Shown here piece by piece: positions 44,796 through 53,218 of a DNA stretch of 53,298 bases. Positions within the stretch are counted from its first letter, which is position 1; each line of letters opens with the position of its first letter. The translations under genes and the position numbers were made by a program. This DNA comes from Bacillus sp. EB600. Its GTDB lineage: Bacteria > Bacillota > Bacilli > Bacillales > Cytobacillaceae. The DNA is taken from contig NZ_JAEVLT010000031.1 in the NCBI RefSeq assembly GCF_024494385.1, positions 1 through 53,298 of the forward strand. Direction: 5' to 3'. Under the pieces are notes generated by a model, which ran no database searches, was not told the DNA's origin, and saw only the letters and a program-made list of their open reading frames with translations.

Positions 44796-45782
44796 ATGGG
44801 TAAATTGGATAGTAATGTTGTTAGTGAAGTATACGTTCAATCACTAGCTATGGATTTTCTCGCTGTAGCACAACAAGCAGCTATTGCTTCTTATCCTTGG
44901 ATTGGAAGAGGTAATAAAAACGATGCTGATGGGGCTGGAACAGAAGCCATGCGTGATCGAATGAACCTCATTAATATGAGTGGACGTATTGTGATTGGTG
45001 AAGGGGAAATGGACGAAGCGCCCATGCTTTATATTGATGAAGAGCTAGGAACAAGAAAAGGGCCTCAAGTGGATATTGCAGTCGACCCTGTTGAAGGAAC
45101 TACTTTCTTGTCGAAAGGACAGGAAAATTCAATTACTGTTATTGCCGTATCCTCCAGGGGAAGTTTACTGCATGCTCCAGATATGTATATGAAAAAGCTG
45201 GCTGTTGGTCCAAAAGCAAAAGGTCACATTAACATACAGGCCTCCTTAACAGATAATATGAAATCAGTTGCTAAAGCTTTAGGAAAAGACATATCAGAAT
45301 TAACAGTGATGATTCAGGATAGACCACGTCATGATCATTTGATTAAACAGGTTTTTGATGTGGGGGCTAGGGTTAAGTTATTCTCTGATGGTGACGTAAC
45401 TGGGGCGATAGCTACAGCACTTAATGAATTAGAAGTTGATATATTAGTAGGAACTGGTGGTGCACCAGAGGGTGTAATAGCTGCAACAGCATTGAAGTGT
45501 TTGGGGGGCGACTTTCAAGGGCAACTAGTCCCGCAAAATCAAGAGGAATTTGATCGCTGCATAAAGATGGGGTTAACAGATCCAGAACAGGTATTTACAC
45601 TAGATGAAATTGTAAAATCAGATGATTGCTTTTTTGTAGCAACAGGAATTACTGATGGAATGCTGATGAAGGGTGTTAGAAAAAAAGGAAATAATTTAAT
45701 GCTTACGCACTCTTTCTTTACAGGTAGAGGGATGAGTGAAAGATTCCAATTTATTGAAGCATATCATTCAATATTTAAGTAA
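44796..45782 (+). CDS. glpX: Class II fructose-1,6-bisphosphatase (GlpX; possibly also SBPase)
   Basis: 328 aa from the ATG at 44796, preceded by ATAGGAGGTGATGAT. Class II signatures: GRGNKNDADGAGTEAMR, IGEGEMDEAPML (metal site), AVDPVEGTTFLSKGQENSI, and VGTGGAPEGVIAATALK. Hydrolyses fructose-1,6-P2; in methylotrophic Bacillus GlpX is assigned FBPase and SBPase roles in RuMP acceptor regeneration. First gene of glpX-fba-tkt behind the HxlR-type operator. Confidence 0.93.
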   Translation: MGKLDSNVVSEVYVQSLAMDFLAVAQQAAIASYPWIGRGNKNDADGAGTEAMRDRMNLINMSGRIVIGEGEMDEAPMLYIDEELGTRKGPQVDIAVDPVEGTTFLSKGQENSITVIAVSSRGSLLHAPDMYMKKLAVGPKAKGHINIQASLTDNMKSVAKALGKDISELTVMIQDRPRHDHLIKQVFDVGARVKLFSDGDVTGAIATALNELEVDILVGTGGAPEGVIAATALKCLGGDFQGQLVPQNQEEFDRCIKMGLTDPEQVFTLDEIVKSDDCFFVATGITDGMLMKGVRKKGNNLMLTHSFFTGRGMSERFQFIEAYHSIFK

Positions 45783-45880
45783 ATGGATCAGTGGAATTTT
45801 ATTGCATTCTATTGCTCGCTGAAAAGTTTCAATGTAAAAAAGAGATTCATTAAATGGAAGAAAAAAGGAGAGAAATGAAT

Positions 45881-46774
45881 ATGCCATTAGTTTCAATGAA
45901 AGAAATGTTAATTCATGCAAAAGATAATCAATATGCGGTTGGACAGTTTAACATCAATAATCTTGAGTTTACCCAGGCCATTTTGCAGGCTGCGCAAGAA
46001 GAGGATTCGCCTGTTATTCTTGGGGTATCAGAAGGTGCCGCTCGTTATATGGGTGGATTTAAGCTGACTGTTTCAATGGTTAAAGAATTAATGGAAGCAT
46101 ATAAAGTGACTGTACCTGTTGCAATTCATCTTGATCATGGTCCAAGCCTTGAGATGTGTGTGCAAGCTATTCATGCTGGGTTTACTTCTGTGATGATCGA
46201 TGGATCTCATTATCCACTAGAAAAAAATATTGAAATAACAAAACGTGTAGTAGAAATAGCACATTCTGTTGGTGTATCAGTAGAGGCTGAGCTTGGTCGT
46301 ATCGGTGGACAGGAAGATGATCTAAACGTTGACGACGCTGAAGCTATGTATGCGATACCTTCTGAATGTGAACAATTGGTTCGCGAAACAGGAGTAGACT
46401 GCTTTGCACCTGCATTAGGGTCTGTGCACGGTCCATATAAAGGTGAACCGAATCTTGGATTTGATCGGATGAAAGAAGTAATGGAATTAACGGGTATTCC
46501 GCTTGTACTTCATGGTGGTACAGGTATTCCAACAAAGGACATTAAAAAAGCAATTTCTCTTGGATCGGCAAAAATTAACGTTAATACAGAGAGTCAGATT
46601 TCTTCTACTAAAGCCGTTCGTGAAGTATTAAAAGCTAAGCCAAATGAATACGATCCACGTAAATTCCTCGGGCCTGCGCGTGAGGCAATTAAAGATACAG
46701 TAAAAGGTAAAATGCGTGAGTTTGGTTCTTCTGGTAGAGCCCAACAGGAAAAGTCGCTCTTAGCTACAAACTAA
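45881..46774 (+). CDS. fba: Class II fructose-bisphosphate aldolase
   Basis: 297 aa. The ATG at 45881 is chosen so the protein begins MPLVSMKEML like other Bacillus FbaA and AAGGAG sits about 10 bases away. Zinc ligands and active site: HLDHGPS, DGSHYPLEKN, EAELGRIGGQED, LVLHGGTGIP, GSAKINVNTE. Splits or makes fructose-1,6-P2, and can handle sedoheptulose-1,7-P2 in RuMP/Calvin-type cycles. About 100 bp after glpX and 31 bp before tkt, same transcript likely. Confidence 0.94.
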   Translation: MPLVSMKEMLIHAKDNQYAVGQFNINNLEFTQAILQAAQEEDSPVILGVSEGAARYMGGFKLTVSMVKELMEAYKVTVPVAIHLDHGPSLEMCVQAIHAGFTSVMIDGSHYPLEKNIEITKRVVEIAHSVGVSVEAELGRIGGQEDDLNVDDAEAMYAIPSECEQLVRETGVDCFAPALGSVHGPYKGEPNLGFDRMKEVMELTGIPLVLHGGTGIPTKDIKKAISLGSAKINVNTESQISSTKAVREVLKAKPNEYDPRKFLGPAREAIKDTVKGKMREFGSSGRAQQEKSLLATN

Positions 46775-46805
46775 AACGTCATGTGTTAGAGGGAGGGGAA
46801 TAATT

Positions 46806-48806
46806 ATGATTGATCAAAAAGTTAATTTGGATCAGCTATCCATTAATACAATTAGAACACTATCAATAGATGCAATTGAAAAGGTTGGATCAGGTCATCC
46901 AGGTATGCCAATGGGTTCTGCACCAATGGCTTACACACTTTGGACAAAATTTATGAATTATAATCCAAGCAACCCTAATTGGTTTAACCGCGACCGTTTT
47001 ACGTTATCTGCAGGTCATGGATCTATGCTGTTATACAGCTTATTGCACTTAACTGGTTATAAGTTATCATTAGAAGACTTAAAAAACTTCCGTCAATGGG
47101 GTAGTAAAACACCTGGTCACCCTGAATTCGGTCATACACCTGGAGTTGATGCTACAACAGGGCCGTTAGGACAAGGTATTGCTATGGCAGTTGGGATGGC
47201 TATGGCTGAAAGACACTTAGCCACTACGTATAATAGGGATAGTTTTAATGTAATTGATCATTACACTTATAGCATATGTGGCGATGGAGATTTAATGGAA
47301 GGTGTATCTGCCGAGGCAGCTTCACTCGCGGGCCACCTGAAACTTGGTCGTTTAATTGTTTTATACGATTCAAACGATATTTCCCTTGATGGCGATCTAC
47401 ATATGTCATTTAGTGAGAGTGTTAAAGATCGATTTGAAGCGTATGGTTGGCAAGTACTTCGTGTGGGGGATGGCAATGATATCAATGCAATTGCTAAATC
47501 TTTAGCAGAGGCGAAGAATAACGACGACCAGCCGACATTAATAGAGGTTAAAACAATAATTGGTTATGGTTCACCAAATAAAGGGGGCAAGTCTGACTCT
47601 CACGGTGCACCACTTGGAAAAGATGAAATAAAACTTGTGAAAAAACATTACGGCTGGGAGTATGAAGAGGATTTTTATATACCAGCAGAAGTAAAATTGC
47701 ATTTTGAGGAACTAAAAGAAGTATCTCGGACTAAGGAACAGGATTGGAATGAGTTGTATGCAAAATACGAGGAAGCCTATCCAGAACTTGCAAAGGAATT
47801 AAAAAATGCAATAAGTGGTCAACTTCCTGAAGGTTGGGATGCGTATGTTCCACAATATAAAATAGGTAAAGATAAGCTTGCAACCCGATCTTCAAGCGGT
47901 GAGGTGTTAAATGCTCTTGCAAGAAGCGTTCCTCAATTATTTGGTGGATCAGCCGATTTGTCATCCTCCAACAAAACATTGTTGAAAGGTGAAGAGAACT
48001 TTAGTGCTGTAGACTACAGTGGTCGTAACATATGGTTTGGAGTTCGTGAATTTGCAATGGGGGCCGCCGTAAATGGAATGGCACTACACGGAGGAGTAAA
48101 AGTATTCGGGGCCACATTCTTTGTTTTCTCCGACTACTTACGTCCAGCTATTCGTCTTTCTGCATTAATGAAACTACCTGTAATCTATGTATTTACACAT
48201 GATAGTATTGCGGTAGGAGAGGACGGACCAACACATGAACCAATTGAACAATTGGCATCCTTACGTGCTATGCCCGGTCTCTCTACTATTCGCCCTGCAG
48301 ATGCAAATGAAACAGCGGCAGCTTGGAAGCTAGCATTAGAAAGTAAACAAGAACCAACAGCGCTCATCCTTACGCGTCAAGATTTACCAACATTTGTTGA
48401 CCCTGAAACCGCTTATGAGGGTGTTAAAAAAGGAGCATATGTAATTTCGAAAGCAAAAAACGTTGATGGTCTGTTATTAGCATCCGGCTCTGAGGTTACC
48501 TTAGCTATTAAAGTGCAAAAGGCCCTTGAAATTGAAGGCATTAATGTTTCAGTTATTAGCATGCCAAGCTGGGATCGGTTTGAAAAACAATCTATTGCAT
48601 ATAAAGAAAGCATACTTCCTAAAAATGTTCCAACACGACTTGCTATTGAAATGGGGTCTTCCATGGGTTGGCATAAATATGTTGGTGATTATGGTCACGT
48701 CCTTGCTATAGATCAATTTGGAGCCTCAGCACCAGGAGATAAAGTAGTAGAAGAATATGGGTTTACAGTAAAAAATGTTATTTCTCATTTTAAAATGATT
48801 CTCTAA
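46806..48806 (+). CDS. tkt: Transketolase
   Basis: 666 aa, standard length. TPP-binding GDGDLMEGVSAEAASLAGHL with SNDIS after it (about 156-190), GHPGMPMGSAPMAY at the N-terminus, SRDADLSS-like FGGSADLSSSNKT in the Pyr domain, and THDSIAVGEDGPTHEPIEQL near 470. Moves C2 units among pentose, triose, tetrose and hexose phosphates, the core carbon rearrangement for ribulose-5-P regeneration. AGGGAGGGG precedes the ATG. A terminator follows 170 bp on, closing the glpX-fba-tkt unit. Confidence 0.95.
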   Translation: MIDQKVNLDQLSINTIRTLSIDAIEKVGSGHPGMPMGSAPMAYTLWTKFMNYNPSNPNWFNRDRFTLSAGHGSMLLYSLLHLTGYKLSLEDLKNFRQWGSKTPGHPEFGHTPGVDATTGPLGQGIAMAVGMAMAERHLATTYNRDSFNVIDHYTYSICGDGDLMEGVSAEAASLAGHLKLGRLIVLYDSNDISLDGDLHMSFSESVKDRFEAYGWQVLRVGDGNDINAIAKSLAEAKNNDDQPTLIEVKTIIGYGSPNKGGKSDSHGAPLGKDEIKLVKKHYGWEYEEDFYIPAEVKLHFEELKEVSRTKEQDWNELYAKYEEAYPELAKELKNAISGQLPEGWDAYVPQYKIGKDKLATRSSSGEVLNALARSVPQLFGGSADLSSSNKTLLKGEENFSAVDYSGRNIWFGVREFAMGAAVNGMALHGGVKVFGATFFVFSDYLRPAIRLSALMKLPVIYVFTHDSIAVGEDGPTHEPIEQLASLRAMPGLSTIRPADANETAAAWKLALESKQEPTALILTRQDLPTFVDPETAYEGVKKGAYVISKAKNVDGLLLASGSEVTLAIKVQKALEIEGINVSVISMPSWDRFEKQSIAYKESILPKNVPTRLAIEMGSSMGWHKYVGDYGHVLAIDQFGASAPGDKVVEEYGFTVKNVISHFKMIL

Positions 48807-48978
48807 GGATTCGTACCCTTATTCCAGGAGAAAAGATTACTATATTATTAAAATTAAGAAAATTACGAATAAAAAAATAATATATCAATCGATTTTGAAT
48901 AGAAAGATAAACTCAATTTCACTTAAATCCGAGCATTCAGGGGTAGGAATTTATTTGTTTGATGAACACTTTGGATAT

Positions 48979-49013
48979 GGGCAGACTCACCTAATGGTGA
49001 TCCTGCCCTTTTT
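48979..49013 (+). terminator. Terminator after tkt
   Basis: GGGCAG/CTGCCC outer stem and TCACC/GGTGA inner stem around TAAT, followed by TTTTT. The rest of 48807-49265 shows no gene; the pfkA promoter should lie in 49020-49250 but no strong consensus was seen. Confidence 0.85.
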
Positions 49014-49265
49014 GACCATAAGAATCACATAAAATCCTTACATTCATTAAAACTTTGAATCTGGAAACTATTAATTAGAATCAATGATTTTGTTTTTTAA
49101 ATCAATTAACCTTGATGCATTTTTTATAATATTAACGGTTGCTTCAGTTGGTTCCGTTTGTAGAGGTATTTATGCATAATATATTAGGAATTTTTGTAGC
49201 ACGATAAATACGTTTTAATGAACAACTAGTACGTTGAATACGTGATAATATGGAGGAAAATAAGA

Positions 49266-50231
49266 ATGAAAAAAATTGCAGTATTAACTAGCGGCGGTGA
49301 TGCACCAGGAATGAATACAGCTATTCGAGCGGTAGTTCGAAGGGGAATCTATAAGGGCCTGGATGTTTATGGTGTAGAAAATGGCTACAAAGGCTTAATA
49401 GAGGGAGAAATTATTCCAATGAGTTTAGGAAGTGTAGGGGACATTATTCACAGGGGGGGAACGATCTTAAAAACCTCAAGATGTGAGGAATTTAAGTCAC
49501 TTAGGGGACAGCAACAGGCAATTCTAAATCTACAAAAAGTGGGTATTGATGGTTTAATCGTTATTGGAGGGGATGGTTCTTTTAGAGGTGCGAGAAAATT
49601 GACCGAACAAGGATTTCCAACAGTCGGTATCCCAGGATCTATCGACAATGACATTGCAGGGACTGATTATACGATTGGATTTGATACTGCTGTGAATACA
49701 GCTGTAGAAGCAATTGATAAAATTCGTGATACGGCATTTTCTCATGAGCGCACTTACGTCATTGAGGTAATGGGTCGCGGTGCTGGAGATATTGCCTTAT
49801 GGGCGGGAATGTGCGGTGGCGCAGAGTCAATTATTATACCGGAAGCCGACTACAATCCGGATGATGTAATCGACCGAATTAAGCAGGGATATCAACGAGG
49901 AAAGACGCACAGTATTATTGTGGTCGCCGAAGGTGTAGGTGTAGGCGTAGGGATTCAAATGGGAAAAGAGATTCAAGAAAAAACTGGATTTGATACAAAA
50001 GTAACCATTCTTGGCCATATTCAACGAGGAGGATCTCCTAGCGCTTATGACCGGATGATGAGCAGTCAAATGGGAGCCAAAGCAGTAGATATACTCACGG
50101 AAGGGGAAAAAGGTGTGATGGTGGGATTGAAAAATGGTCAATTGATTCATACACCCTTTGATCAAGCAGCAAAAGATAAGCATAAAATTGATCTCTCTAT
50201 CTACGATTTAGCAAGAAGTCTATCTATATAG
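49266..50231 (+). CDS. pfkA: 6-phosphofructokinase
   Basis: 321 aa from the ATG at 49266, after TGGAGGAAAATAAGA. ATP-type PfkA: TSGGDAPGMNTAIRAVVR, IGGDGSFRGA, catalytic PGSIDNDIAGTDYTIGFDTA, EVMGRGAGDIAL, LGHIQRGGSPSAYDR. Two positions differ from typical Bacillus PfkA: GSIDND for GTIDND, and GRGAGD for GRHAGD. Both lie near the substrate site and may alter kinetics. Phosphorylates fructose-6-P, opposing GlpX. RpiB follows 167 bp later. In pBM19 a pfk also follows tkt. Confidence 0.94.
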   Translation: MKKIAVLTSGGDAPGMNTAIRAVVRRGIYKGLDVYGVENGYKGLIEGEIIPMSLGSVGDIIHRGGTILKTSRCEEFKSLRGQQQAILNLQKVGIDGLIVIGGDGSFRGARKLTEQGFPTVGIPGSIDNDIAGTDYTIGFDTAVNTAVEAIDKIRDTAFSHERTYVIEVMGRGAGDIALWAGMCGGAESIIIPEADYNPDDVIDRIKQGYQRGKTHSIIVVAEGVGVGVGIQMGKEIQEKTGFDTKVTILGHIQRGGSPSAYDRMMSSQMGAKAVDILTEGEKGVMVGLKNGQLIHTPFDQAAKDKHKIDLSIYDLARSLSI

Positions 50232-50398
50232 AAAGGTACACCAAATAAGGAGAACAAAAATGTTTGTACCATTTGTCCAGCTAGTAAATAGTACAAGGTA
50301 ATAAAATGTTCTTCTTGGTCTTCATGAATGTGCCGTCTATGTTATGAGGATAAAGAAAATTAATTATAAAGGTATAAGTTGATGGGAGGAAATAAAAT

Positions 50399-50851
50399 AT
50401 GAAAGTAGCAATTGCAAGTGATCATGGTGGGATTAATATTCGTCAAGAAATAATCTCTTTAATGGAAGAATTGAATATTGAGTATGTTGATTTAGGGTGT
50501 GAATGTGATACCTCTGTTGATTATCCAGATTATGCGATTCCAGTAGCGAAAAAGGTGGCAAACGGCGAAGTGGACCGTGGAATCCTCATTTGTGGAACAG
50601 GAATTGGAATGAGCATAGCAGCTAACAAAGTACATGGGATTCGTTGTGCCCTTGTCCATGATATGTTCAGTGCGAAGGCAACGAGAGAGCATAACGATTC
50701 TAATATTTTAGCCATGGGAGAACGTGTAATCGGCCCAGGTTTAGCTCGTAGTATTGCCGAAATATGGTTAGCAACTCCCTTCGAAGGCGCCAGGCATGAA
50801 ATTCGTGTTAATAAAATCACATCATATGAAACTAAAGCAATTCTTGAGTAG
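50399..50851 (+). CDS. rpiB: Ribose-5-phosphate isomerase B
   Basis: 150 aa, usual RpiB length. Begins MKVAIASDHGG. The active-site Cys lies in GILICGTGIGMSIAANKVHG, with EHNDSNILAMGERVIG (His/Asn of the site) after it. Interconverts ribose-5-P and ribulose-5-P, the last step that restores the formaldehyde acceptor in the RuMP cycle. TGGGAGGAAATAAAAT precedes the ATG. Its position after pfkA is the one occupied by rpe on pBM19. Confidence 0.93.
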   Translation: MKVAIASDHGGINIRQEIISLMEELNIEYVDLGCECDTSVDYPDYAIPVAKKVANGEVDRGILICGTGIGMSIAANKVHGIRCALVHDMFSAKATREHNDSNILAMGERVIGPGLARSIAEIWLATPFEGARHEIRVNKITSYETKAILE

Positions 50852-51136
50852 AGAAAGAACAAGATAGGAAGAAAAGCACGGGTTCTACCACACGTAAAAT
50901 AACAAGATATATAGTACAGGAAATGAAATATATCCAGTCTGGACAAATTCTTATTTATTTGTCTCTTTTTTTCCCCACTGTTCTTCCATTAACATGTAGG
51001 ACATAACTTTGCTTTTTAAGGAATATAAGCTTTGGTTGTTCCACTGCTTATTTTTCTTTGTGATTAACAAATCTTTATTTAGAAAGCGCTTTCTATTTTG
51101 CTTAATAATTAAAACTAGAACAGGAGAATGACTACC

Positions 51137-51274
51137 ATGGAGAAAAAATATTGTATTCATTGCAGATCTTTTTTTACTAAGGAGACAATTTGTTATATAT
51201 GTGGAAAAAGCGAATTCCAAGAAATAAAAATTAATGTTCAATATCAATCGCAGTTAGATAGAAAATTAGGATAG
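51137..51274 (+). CDS. CxxC microprotein, copy 1 (45 aa)
   Basis: MEKKYCIHCRSFFTKETICY then ICGKSEFQEIKINVQYQSQL, ending DRKLG. Two CxxC pairs (Cys6/Cys9 and Cys19/Cys22) form a probable zinc ribbon. The ribosome site ACAGGAG is well placed and a cre-like palindrome lies 42 bp upstream. Its place among sugar-phosphate genes suggests an adaptor or regulator peptide; no family recognised. Confidence 0.6.
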   Translation: MEKKYCIHCRSFFTKETICYICGKSEFQEIKINVQYQSQLDRKLG

Positions 51275-51365
51275 ACTTACTTTTCTTTGTGATTAACAAA
51301 TCTTTATTTAGAAAGCGCTTTCCATTTTGTTTAATAATTAAAACTAGAACAGGAGGATGACTACC

Positions 51366-51503
51366 ATGGAGAAAAAATATTGTATTCATTGCAGATCTTT
51401 TTTTACTAAGGAGACAATTTGTTATATATGTGGAAAAAGCGAATTCCAAGAAATAAAAATTAATGTTCAATATCAATCGCGGTTAGTTAGAAAATTAGGG
51501 TAG
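51366..51503 (+). CDS. CxxC microprotein, copy 2 (45 aa)
   Basis: Same as copy 1 except QSRLVRKLG for QSQLDRKLG at the end. Cys pairs, ribosome site and cre-like site are all preserved, so both copies look functional. Retention of identical protein cores after duplication suggests recent origin or selection for dosage. Confidence 0.6.
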   Translation: MEKKYCIHCRSFFTKETICYICGKSEFQEIKINVQYQSRLVRKLG

Positions 51504-51809
51504 ACTTACGAAGGTATATTCTAATAAACAACTAAGTGTAATAGGAGAACAAACCTTAATGAGAGGGATTATGAACATAAATCAAGTCCGCTAAAAAAAA
51601 GCCTTAAACAATTGGGAATAGAGTAGAAAGGAACGATTTTATTCCGTCTCCTTTAATTAGATAAAGATATTTGTCGAAGGAATATGGGGTTTTTGAGGTC
51701 AATTGTGTATGATTTGTTGAACCCTTTGTTTTCTGTTAATTAACCAAACCACTTTCACCATTAATTATGTATATTTATAGTCTTTACAACTTGAAGGGTA
51801 GGCTATTCT
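51504..51809. other. Spacer before HAD gene
   Basis: Only tiny frames (MRGIMNINQVR near 51559) and no clear terminator or promoter. No gene seen. Confidence 0.3.
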
Positions 51810-52553
51810 ATGAAAAAAAGAAGCAATGAGATAAAATTAATAGCCCTCGATTTGGATGGTACTTTACTAAATGATAAAGGAAAGGTGCCAGAAGAGAATC
51901 GGTACGCCATTAGGGAGGTTGAACAAAAAGGAGTCAAAGTTTTGGTTAGTACTGGACGGCCCTTTGCAACCTGCCATGAAATTGCAAAATCATTAGAGCT
52001 ATCATCCTATCTCATAACTGTCAATGGTAGCGAAATATATGACAATAAAGGTGAACTCGTCGAGAGAACTATTCTTGGATCAGACCTCGTACAGTGGATG
52101 TATAGTTTAAGCCAGAAGCATAAAATGAGATTTTGGGCAGCGAGTAGTAATTATGTCTGGCAGAAGGAGATGCCTGAAGATATAAGTTCGCATGAATGGA
52201 TCAAGTTCGGATTTGACATAGAAGACGATAATGTACGTGCACATATTCTTACACTGCTTAAGGAAAACGGAAACTTGGAAATCAGTAATTCTAGTCCAAC
52301 CAATATAGAAGCGAACGCTCTTGGGATCAACAAAGCAAAAGCCGTTGAAAAAGTTTGCGGGTTACTTGGTTTGAAGATGGAGAATGTTATGGCTGTAGGT
52401 GACAGCTTGAATGATATTGTGATGATTAGGGAGGCTGGTCTGGGAGTAGCCATGGGGAATGCTCAGGATATCGTAAAGGAAACAGCGGACTGGGTCACCT
52501 GCAGTAATCTGAATAACGGGGTGGCCAAAGCCATTCGTGAATGGGTCCTTTAA
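51810..52553 (+). CDS. Cof-type HAD phosphatase
   Basis: 247 aa. HAD motifs: LIALDLDGTLL (nucleophile and acid Asp), STGRP, Lys in INKAKAVEKVCG, and MAVGDSLNDIVMIREAG. A C2B-type cap lies between motifs II and III, as in Cof/YkrA-like sugar-phosphate phosphatases. Starts at an ATG after GAAGGGTAGG. Likely dephosphorylates a sugar phosphate, which suits a cluster with heavy sugar-phosphate flux; the substrate cannot be read from the sequence. Confidence 0.88.
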   Translation: MKKRSNEIKLIALDLDGTLLNDKGKVPEENRYAIREVEQKGVKVLVSTGRPFATCHEIAKSLELSSYLITVNGSEIYDNKGELVERTILGSDLVQWMYSLSQKHKMRFWAASSNYVWQKEMPEDISSHEWIKFGFDIEDDNVRAHILTLLKENGNLEISNSSPTNIEANALGINKAKAVEKVCGLLGLKMENVMAVGDSLNDIVMIREAGLGVAMGNAQDIVKETADWVTCSNLNNGVAKAIREWVL

Positions 52554-52804
52554 GAAGAAAAAGATTGTTATGAATAAAACTCTTAAAGGTTTTTAATGGT
52601 TATGTTACCCAGGCTGCTTCTATAGTTGGTAACTGAAAGAAATTAGAAAATAAATTTTCATCTTTCATTTTCTGAGTTTTTAAATTTTAGCAACATGACA
52701 AAATTAGGTTCGATATAATAATTGTTATTTTATTATAGATTAATAATAGTAGGCCTTATCATGTTGTTAATCTAATAAATTGTCATCAGAAAGGAGTTTT
52801 ATAT
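52554..52804. other. Leader of the SR1P-like gene
   Basis: AT-rich, with no other coding frame. A TATAAT-like sequence occurs near 52715 but without a convincing -35. If an SR1-type RNA is present its 5' end lies here. Confidence 0.3.
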
Positions 52805-52921
52805 ATGGTAACAATCGTTTGTAAAAATTGCAATAAGACAATTGAATGCTACGAGGATGAAAAGGTGAGTGTTCTTTATTCGCAATGTGAGAAATGTCTA
52901 GAAGATGTCTCTGAAGAATAG
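52805..52921 (+). CDS. SR1P-like peptide, 38 aa
   Basis: MVTIVCKNCNKTIECYEDEK then VSVLYSQCEKCLEDVSEE. It matches the B. subtilis SR1P pattern TIVCxxCNxxIxxxEDEKVxxLYxxC with the same length class (39 aa). SR1P is encoded by the dual-function small RNA SR1, is repressed under sugar by CcpN/CcpA, and binds GapA to modulate RNase J1. AAAGGAG lies about 9 bases upstream and a terminator follows 55 bp after the stop, so a short SR1-like transcript is plausible. Recognition is from memory of the peptide pattern. Confidence 0.7.
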   Translation: MVTIVCKNCNKTIECYEDEKVSVLYSQCEKCLEDVSEE

Positions 52922-52975
52922 AGGTGGAACAATATTATAAGTTTAAGATTGCCTTATCTATACAATATATATTAT

Positions 52976-53005
52976 AGAGTCTACCTATCTGGTTAGGCTC
53001 TTTTT
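52976..53005 (+). terminator. Terminator of the SR1P-like transcript
   Basis: AGAGTCTACC and GGTTAGGCTCT pair (one G-T, one bulge) followed by TTTTTATTT. Confidence 0.7.
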
Positions 53006-53068
53006 ATTTATGGAGGAAGAAAAGAACTTACACGATTTATAATAACCTTATCTAAAGGAGCTGACACC

Positions 53069-53176
53069 ATGAAACGAACCATCATGCAAAAGAATTTAAA
53101 AAAATACAAGTTTTGTAAAGAAGCTATTGATACAGGTAACGCAGCCATCGTAGCTCGCCGATATGAGTGGAAATAA
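53069..53176 (+). CDS. Short protein, 35 aa, possibly truncated transposase N-terminus
   Basis: MKRTIMQKNLKKYKFCKEAI then DTGNAAIVARRYEWK. AAAGGAG stands 9 bases before the ATG. The KEAIDTGNAAIVARRY piece resembles the first HTH of IS3/IS66-type OrfA proteins (KExxETGNAxLVARRH), after which the frame stops. Either a remnant or a real micro-HTH peptide. Confidence 0.45.
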   Translation: MKRTIMQKNLKKYKFCKEAIDTGNAAIVARRYEWK

Positions 53177-53218
53177 TTAATTTGGTCCATTTAATATGTA
53201 AAAGAGGTTGAATTTTCA

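Larger units (their letters stand above)
51051..51508. repeat. Tandem 229-bp duplication with cre-like sites
   Basis: Two nearly identical units offset by exactly 229 bp. Each holds AGAAAGCGCTTTCTA (51081-51095) or AGAAAGCGCTTTCCA (51310-51324), then AACAGGAG and a 45-codon gene. The palindromic core GAAAGCGCTTTC fits the CcpA cre consensus, suggesting carbon-source control. From 50852 to 51050 nothing else was recognised. Confidence 0.75.

Noticed and set aside
50951..51476. Minus-strand frames over the tandem duplication
   Set aside because: They mirror the CxxC microprotein genes, which have ribosome sites and cre-like palindromes; the antisense frames have neither.
51137..51503. The tandem CxxC peptides as SR1P paralogues
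   Set aside because: Cys spacing and the EDEKVxxLY core of SR1P are absent, so homology is not supported.
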